Origin: Ostrinia nubilalis
Lineage: Eukaryota; Arthropoda; Insecta; Lepidoptera; Crambidae
Length of the DNA: 64,000 nt
Direction: 5' to 3'
NCBI RefSeq assembly: GCF_963855985.1
Contig: NC_087092.1
Location: 6,510,001-6,574,000, forward strand
The notes beneath the pieces were generated by a model. The model did no database searches, had not been told where the DNA came from, and saw only the letters and a list, made by a program, of their open reading frames with translations. The position numbers were made by a program, and so were the translations under genes. Positions within the stretch are counted from its first letter, which is position 1. Each line of letters starts with the position of its first letter. Shown in pieces: positions 58,001 to 64,000 of this stretch.

Positions 58001-59740
58001 TGCACTTGGCATATTAAGGAAGCAATATTATGCAAATGTAACAACTGAGACAGCTATTAGTACGGTTGGGTTGTGTAAGGTTTTCCTCTTAATCTTAATT
58101 AGATGCTCGTATTAGAGTTTTGGGAATGAAAAGTACTGACAATGCGAAGAAACGTTTCGTTATACGAGTAGTAATTTTAATTTTCCATTGTTTTAAATGG
58201 TAGAGTCAAGCACATGAGTTTAAATTTTGTTGGATATTTGCAACCTTTTTTTATTTGCTCGACATGTACAAAATTACAGTACTTTTGTGTCGCTTATGAT
58301 TAACAATTGAGTTTTATCCCAGCAATTCCTATGACGTGAAAAGGTAAAAAAATATCAAACTTAAATTCCCAGAACATATTCTGAACACTCAAAAACTGTT
58401 CTACCTCAAAATTACAAATGCTTACACCGAGAGAGATATTAAAACATGTTTTTGGTGGAAAATGTACAGTTTTGTTTCATAGTCCTACAGAGGAATGTTA
58501 AGGAAGCAATATTATGTAAATCCAAGCGTGGATGCCGCAAATATAAAAAGCCCCTCACCTCGCACTTTGCATCTCAAGGCTATGCATTCTGACTGATACC
58601 GGCATGCCCCTAGAGAAAAAATGAAAACGGCATTTGAAATTCTATGCGTTTTACAGGCGTGCGCGTGTGCCCTAAAATAAAAGTTCTCGTTACTTGAGCG
58701 AGTGTGATGAGCGAAGTTTTTTTGGTCTGCCTTATTATCAAGCACTAAGGTTTTTTTTAATCATTCGTCATTCTAAATAGAAGATTTATCATCTCATAAA
58801 TTAAAATAAAGTAGGCACTGTTGTTGTTGACAAGTTTGTCCAATTTAAGTAGGTAAAGGTAGAGAAACTTCAAGAAACTAATACAGTAGAGAAAATGAAC
58901 AAAAATATTAAGAGCAGACAATTTGATAAATGACCTGTTGGGGTTCTGTAGATGCGAGTAGGCAGACTTTGGGCCAATTGAAAATGTAATAACAGAAATC
59001 GTTTTACCTTCAGTTAATCTTATATTTTCAAAGTTCGTGGTCAAGGTTGTATATTCACAAACAAGTAATTCCATACGATATTTATTGGAACTGTCACATC
59101 CAGCACATATTACGATCCAGGAAACACTGTGCTATTCAGTTGACACGTAAACGAAATTGCATTGTATAAGCGTTTAAATCAATTAACGTCAGCGGCAGCT
59201 CGGATTGGCTGAGATAATATCTTCGGTGGACAATGGGCTATTATGTGAGTGGCCCGTCTTGCGAGCTACGGCACACATGAGCAGGCCCGAACTTGCATTC
59301 AATGTTACTCCATTTGATTTGGGAGTCCGTGTTTGCACAATATATTGAATGCTGCACTTTGTCTGGTTATGATGTGAATTGAACGTCGATCCGATTTCTG
59401 ATTGGGTCAACTTAGGAATTGTTATGACCGCCGATTTATCGAGAGTTTCAAGTTTTAACTTGAATTTGAACGTTGGTAAGATGGAAAGGATATAAAAGTT
59501 TATGAGTGGACTTCATAGTCGCGAGGTTTGTCATGAAAAGCATTTTTCTATTATAACTTTCAAAGTAGGTAGGTTATAAAAATCTACCTTTTCAGATTAT
59601 TGTCATGTCACTTTATTTGGAAAGAAATGATGGGTGGTCTTAATAAAATATTTTTACATGATTTTTTTCCTACCACCGTAGCGTATACGTCTGGTATGAC
59701 TAATTCAACCATTGACTCATGACGATGATACACCATCAAG

Positions 59741-59762
59741 TATTTATTTATTTATTTATTTA
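59741..59762 (-). repeat. (TTTA)n tail, possible minus-strand LINE end
   Basis: A (TTTA)n run opens a stretch that, on the minus strand, would be the (AAAT)n tail of a LINE or SINE extending to the right (to roughly 60000). The body is not recognised with confidence. Confidence 0.4.
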
Positions 59763-60335
59763 AGGACAGCTAACAAGACATACACAATTAACAGGAAAAA
59801 AAAACATTGAAAACAATACATGTTTATAGTGTAGCCTTAATTAAAAGCTGCCACGACATGTGCATAGATTGCGTGGAAGCGTAGTATCGACTAAATTAAA
59901 AAAACACAAAAATTTAATTGAATGTAGATAGGTATAAGAATTTAATTCAAGCCAGGAATCCAGCATATCAACTGCATGTCTTAGATAATAGTGACTGAAG
60001 GTAGAATATAGAATATAATATTTAAATGCAGCTTGATATCAGACCGCTGACTGAAATGTAAAAACCAGAAAGTAAACCAGTAAACCCAGAAAAGAAAGCA
60101 TAAACACCAGCAAAGATGACAATATGCACTAGGGTGGTCCTTATTTTTCGACTTTTGAATTATCCCTGGGGCACTTTATCAATAAAAGCCAAGTTTACTT
60201 GTTGAAAACACAAAAGAATAAAATTAGTCTACTTGAACATAGCTACAATGGAGGTGAATAAACACTTAAATTGAAAAAGGTTTTTGGATTTTGGTAAATT
60301 ATATTTTTAGCGCTCTAAATTCTTGGTAGAAATTT

Positions 60336-61945
60336 TTGGGGCCTCTCGTAATCTAAGCTAGATTACTGGACGTTTCAACGCGCGTCTAGTTCAAGATATT
60401 GTTATGCAAATACTGCTACGGTTTGCTCGCGTCTTTGTGCTAGACAAATCGACATTGACGACGCATGGTGTTTAATGTCAGATAAATCGAGTGGCTCTTA
60501 TAGTGGAAAGAACACCAGACTTTGTAGGTTACACTGTATTAAGAAAACTAAGAGGAATATACACTTATTAGTGTTACCAGTGTCCATAACTGATACAAGG
60601 GAGGAGAGTTCTGCTCAAGGACTTGAAATATAAGTGTGACTCCCCTTTGCATATCAGCATTACTGCCACAATTTAAGGCAAAGGTACGCTTTACCAGATG
60701 AATGGATAAATGGCGGCGCATGATCGGAAAAGAAACTTCGCGTAATGGGAGATAAGGTGGGCAGAAGAAGAAGAAGAAAAAGTACTACTGGCACAACTGG
60801 GAAGGGTTCTTTAGTACCCGATGAACATAAGCAGTTAGTTACTAGAACAGGGCATTGACTCCAATGATTGCCCAGCTCAGAACTGTAGATAGCACATTTT
60901 GGTGCCTTCATGTAATCCAAGCTAGATTACTGGAGGCTTCAGAGCACGCGTCGAGTTCGAGCATTGTTATGCAAATACCGGTTCGGTTTGCCCGCGTCAG
61001 TGTGCTAGACAAAGCGACATTGACGACGCACGGCAGTTGGTATCAGAAATCCAGACGTCAGATATTGCGAAAATAACATGAGGCTATGTAAATTATTATA
61101 GTGCATCAAACAAGCTTCCTAGTAGTAATACTCCTATTACTAGTGCCCATAACTGACACTCGGGAAGAGAGTCCTACTCAAGGACTTGATATGTGACGAC
61201 AACGAATCTTTGGATGTGGTGTATTAAAACATGACTAGAAAAGCCTCTCCCTTAGCTTTAGGTAGTTGAAGATAGTTAGTTACCAGAACAGGGCATTGAC
61301 TCCAATGATTGCCCAGCTCAGCACTGTAGCTAGTACATTTTGGTGCCTTCATGTAATCCAAGCTAGATTACTGGAGGCTTCAGAGCACGCGTCGAGTTCG
61401 AGCATTGTTATGCAAATACCGGTTCGGTTTACCCGCGTCAGTGTGCTAGACAAAGCGACATTGACGACGCACGGCAGTTGGTATCAGAAATCCAGAAAAG
61501 TATCTGATATGATTGAAAGAACATCAGGCTATGCAATTTATAGTGCATCAAACAAACTAGGAGTACTGCCAGTGTCCATAACTGACACAAGGGAAGAAAG
61601 TTCTACTCATGAACTTGATATGTGATCAAGTATATTTGGATCTGGTGTATTAAACATGACTAGAAAGGCCTCTGCCTTAGCTTTAGGTAGTTGAAGATAG
61701 TTGCCAGAATAGGGCATTGACTCCAATGATTGCCCAGCTCAGAACTGTAGCTAGTACATTTTGGTGCCTTCATGTAATCCAAGCTAGATTACTGGAGGCT
61801 TCAGAGCACGCGTCGAGTTCGAGCATTGTTATGCAAATACCGGTTCGGTTTGCCCGCGTCAGTGTGCTAGACAAAGCGACATTGACGACGCACGGCAGTT
61901 GGTATCAGGCATCCTGTGGATCCGCTCGAGTGGCCCTTGTGTGGA
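60336..61945 (+). repeat. Tandem repeat array, ~420-440-bp unit, four copies
   Basis: The core ATGTAATCCAAGCTAGATTA with GTTATGCAAATACCGGTTCG and CGACATTGACGACGCACGGC starts near 60915, 61356 and 61777, giving periods of 441 and 421 bp. A more diverged copy starts near 60351, 564 bp upstream of the next. The three younger copies share an open frame MTPMIAQLRTV..STFWCLHV on the plus strand (from 60855, 61296 and 61717). The peptide is not recognised and the frame ends differently in each copy, so it is unlikely to be a gene. A GAA-rich stretch (60766-60778) sits between the first two copies. Confidence 0.85.
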
Positions 61946-62852
61946 GAGACGATACGATCTAAACCATTTACGTCGATCATTGTCGGAGGTATTACTTATT
62001 CCTTCATCATCCACCCTTGTATGCCTATAGGTACGTAAATGGTAAAGTAATTTGTCTGCCTGAAATGTTTTCACAGCCAATTTTGCCCAAAGATTGACGT
62101 GACTCAGGAGAAGGACACATAAAAATAACTGTTAATTGTGTAGTTGATAAAATAAAAGATAAAATATGATAGATATAAATCTCATGATGGAAATAAAACA
62201 TGTTTTGTGCTTTTGGAAATAAACACACACAAAAACCCCCGATGATACGTTTAGATGACGAATTTTACCTATTGAAATATCCTACTTTAGTTATTTAAGG
62301 TTCATTACGAATAAGCTTTGTTTTACATGGCAAGAAATGCCAGCAATAGTTGCAACAAACGTCCGAATATAAACTTGATCGATCTCCCGGCGAGCAAGTA
62401 AAGGTGCATTCACAGTAGACCGCATTGCTATGTCAGTCGAATGCGGTTACATAAAATTTTGATGTCGACGTTTGTGGTATAAGAGATAGTCAATACGAAT
62501 AATTTACAGCTTCGAAAGCAATCATGTGAAAACAAAAACTGATTATTACTTTCAAATAAATTTTAAAAGCTACAGATCGGGGGATGCAAAAGGCCACCAC
62601 GCGGAAGGATATTATTATTCTACAGTGACTGATTTGCCTTTGATGATAACATGTTACTATGATCTGCAGATTTTGAACTTTTGAATGGACGCAAGAATCA
62701 ATGGGTTTCGTTGTTACCTATTGCTTGATATTTTTGATTGGTTTAATTTTTGTTTGTTGTTCTGAATAAAATATCTTTGTATATTCTATAGCAAAATAAA
62801 ATTTTCACAAGTCTACGAGCTAAAATCCTTGCACAATCTCAAGTTTTGACTA

Positions 62853-63199
62853 CCAGTGTGGACAAACCTTTGCCTTGGATGAACCAAGTATCGCCCAACC
62901 CTACCACTGCCCCCGCGTTATCTGCGAGTGAGAGCGAAAGACGGTACCATTATAATAACGGTTACTAAGTCCGACATTCAACATCCCTGTCTAACAGACC
63001 GAATGGAGATCTGAGGTACGCATACCACGTGGGGTTAACGGGACTATTAGTAACTTCTTTCGAAAAAAAAGGCAAAGGCATATTCCGGCCAGTGTGGATG
63101 CACCTTTGCTTGGATGAACCAAGTATCGCCCAACCCTACCACTGCCCCCGCGTTATCTGCGAGTGAGACGACAGACGGCACCATTGTGATAGCGGTTAC
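62853..63199 (+). repeat. Direct duplication, ~110-bp unit, 236 bp apart
   Basis: GGATGAACCAAGTATCGCCC with CCCGCGTTATCTGCGAGTGA occurs in copy 1 (62853-62965) and copy 2 (63089-63199), about 90% identical by eye. A different 120-bp sequence separates them. Confidence 0.9.
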
Positions 63200-64000
63200 A
63201 GATTACACGTCCAGTAACGTTGTCAGACTTAGAAACTTTGTTAAAAGGAGCCCTTAGGAGGTTTGAGTAGCTAATATTAGTATCTCCAGTTTTATTTTAT
63301 GAGGTCTCTATTTACAAGATTTATTACGGTTTTTGTTATATTAAAACTTAAAGTTATTATTACTCAATTTTTGTCATATTTGAAATTAGATAATGTAGAG
63401 TTATTAATAATGTGGTATACCTGGTACCATGATATGGTAAGTTACATTGTATAAAATGTTACCTAACGTAGGTATATTTTTTACCCAAAGACCCATTTCC
63501 CTTTTTTAATTTAGCCCGAAACATTCGCAAAAACACCGTCATTATAATATACGTTAAAACTCTAATTTAGGTTGACAACTTTGCTCACCTCACCCTTGTA
63601 CGCAACGTTACATGCTATTTTCACTTAAGCCGGTTGAAACTTTTTTAAACAACATACAAAAAGTTAAGCCACAAAAATGAATTCTGCCTGAGAGTTACAT
63701 TTTTCTCGGAGATACCGCCAGTAATCTGCTAGACCAGCAGAAATCTTCGGGCTTTCTTTCTTAATTAGCAGAATATTTCAGTGGAAAAAAGCAACAGGAA
63801 GCATTGCAAAGAGTAATAAAGAGAACCGGCTCGTGACCGTTATGGGTCTAATGGAGTCACGTTAACTAGCAAAAGGTGAATAAACAGATTTAGAAAAATA
63901 GCCTACTTTCGACTAGTAATGTGATTGTGCCTCATGTGTAATGGTTTTAGTGTAATTGCTTCGGTTAGTGCTCCACTGGGCCAGCTAATGACATCTGTTG

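Larger units (their letters stand above)
32091..64000 (-). other. Rbp6: Rbp6 intron upstream of the RRM1 exon (continues beyond the window)
   Basis: The acceptor at 32091-32093 opens an intron that reaches the right edge of the window, at least 31.9 kb. Recognised repeats within it are listed separately. The stretches 32094-33430, 34580-36584, 38304-41100, 42291-43054, 46196-47170, 47219-48480, 50457-52490, 52532-53944, 55606-59740, 61940-62852 and 63200-64000 contain no exon, RNA gene or clear repeat that I can support. Some are dense and GC-balanced and are candidate conserved non-coding sequence. Confidence 0.65.

Noticed and set aside
60855..61076. Protein-coding gene family in the 61-kb tandem array
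   Set aside because: The shared frame ends at different places in each unit, has no domain, and the diverged first unit does not keep it.

Overview
This window is intronic DNA of an insect, most likely a moth or butterfly (Lepidoptera). It is AT-rich with long non-coding stretches. It carries mobile elements typical of that order: short Helitrons with a CTATACTAATATTATAAAG-like start and a GCGGGC...CTAG end, RTE-clade LINE tails ending in (GAT)n, an R1-clade LINE, a BEL/Pao LTR retrotransposon and many MITEs. The species cannot be named from the sequence.

The only host gene I can support lies on the minus strand. Two short exons, 32006-32090 and 14156-14197, have correct splice sites and compatible phases. 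They encode the end of RRM1 (with its RNP1 motif) and the inter-RRM linker of a Musashi-family RNA-binding protein, best matched to Rbp6. The intron between them is 17.8 kb. The flanking introns leave the window on both sides (at least 31.9 kb upstream and 14.1 kb downstream), so the whole window appears to be Rbp6 intron plus 127 bp of exon.

Layout. 1-4225: 3' part of a BEL/Pao element, with an open Pol frame and then the 3' LTR. 4500-4693: a complete short Helitron. 4694-13500: a nested stack, in which an old Helitron copy is interrupted by a TTAA-flanked transposon (4733-6051) and by a full-length R1-clade LINE (6197-13466). The LINE has a 15-bp target duplication, an intact ORF1, and an ORF2 split by a 788-bp transposon. 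14156-14197: Rbp6 linker exon. 14287-16579: a TIR transposon carrying a decayed RTE copy. 16.6-32.0 kb: mostly single-copy intron with small LINE and MITE insertions. 32006-32090: Rbp6 RRM1 exon. 32.1-64 kb: long intron with MITEs, a 1.7-kb TIR element, a foldback element (48571-49682), a hAT-type element with 8-bp target duplications and RTE cargo (53953-55597), a ~430-bp tandem repeat array (60.3-61.9 kb) and a 110-bp direct duplication near 63 kb.

The most distinctive region is the nested stack at 4.7-13.5 kb. The R1-clade LINE sits in the conserved 3' tail of a Helitron, starts ORF2 at a TAATG overlap with the ORF1 stop, carries three 33-residue repeats in ORF1, and looks young apart from one MITE. 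No tRNA, rRNA, CRISPR or prokaryotic-type feature was seen.
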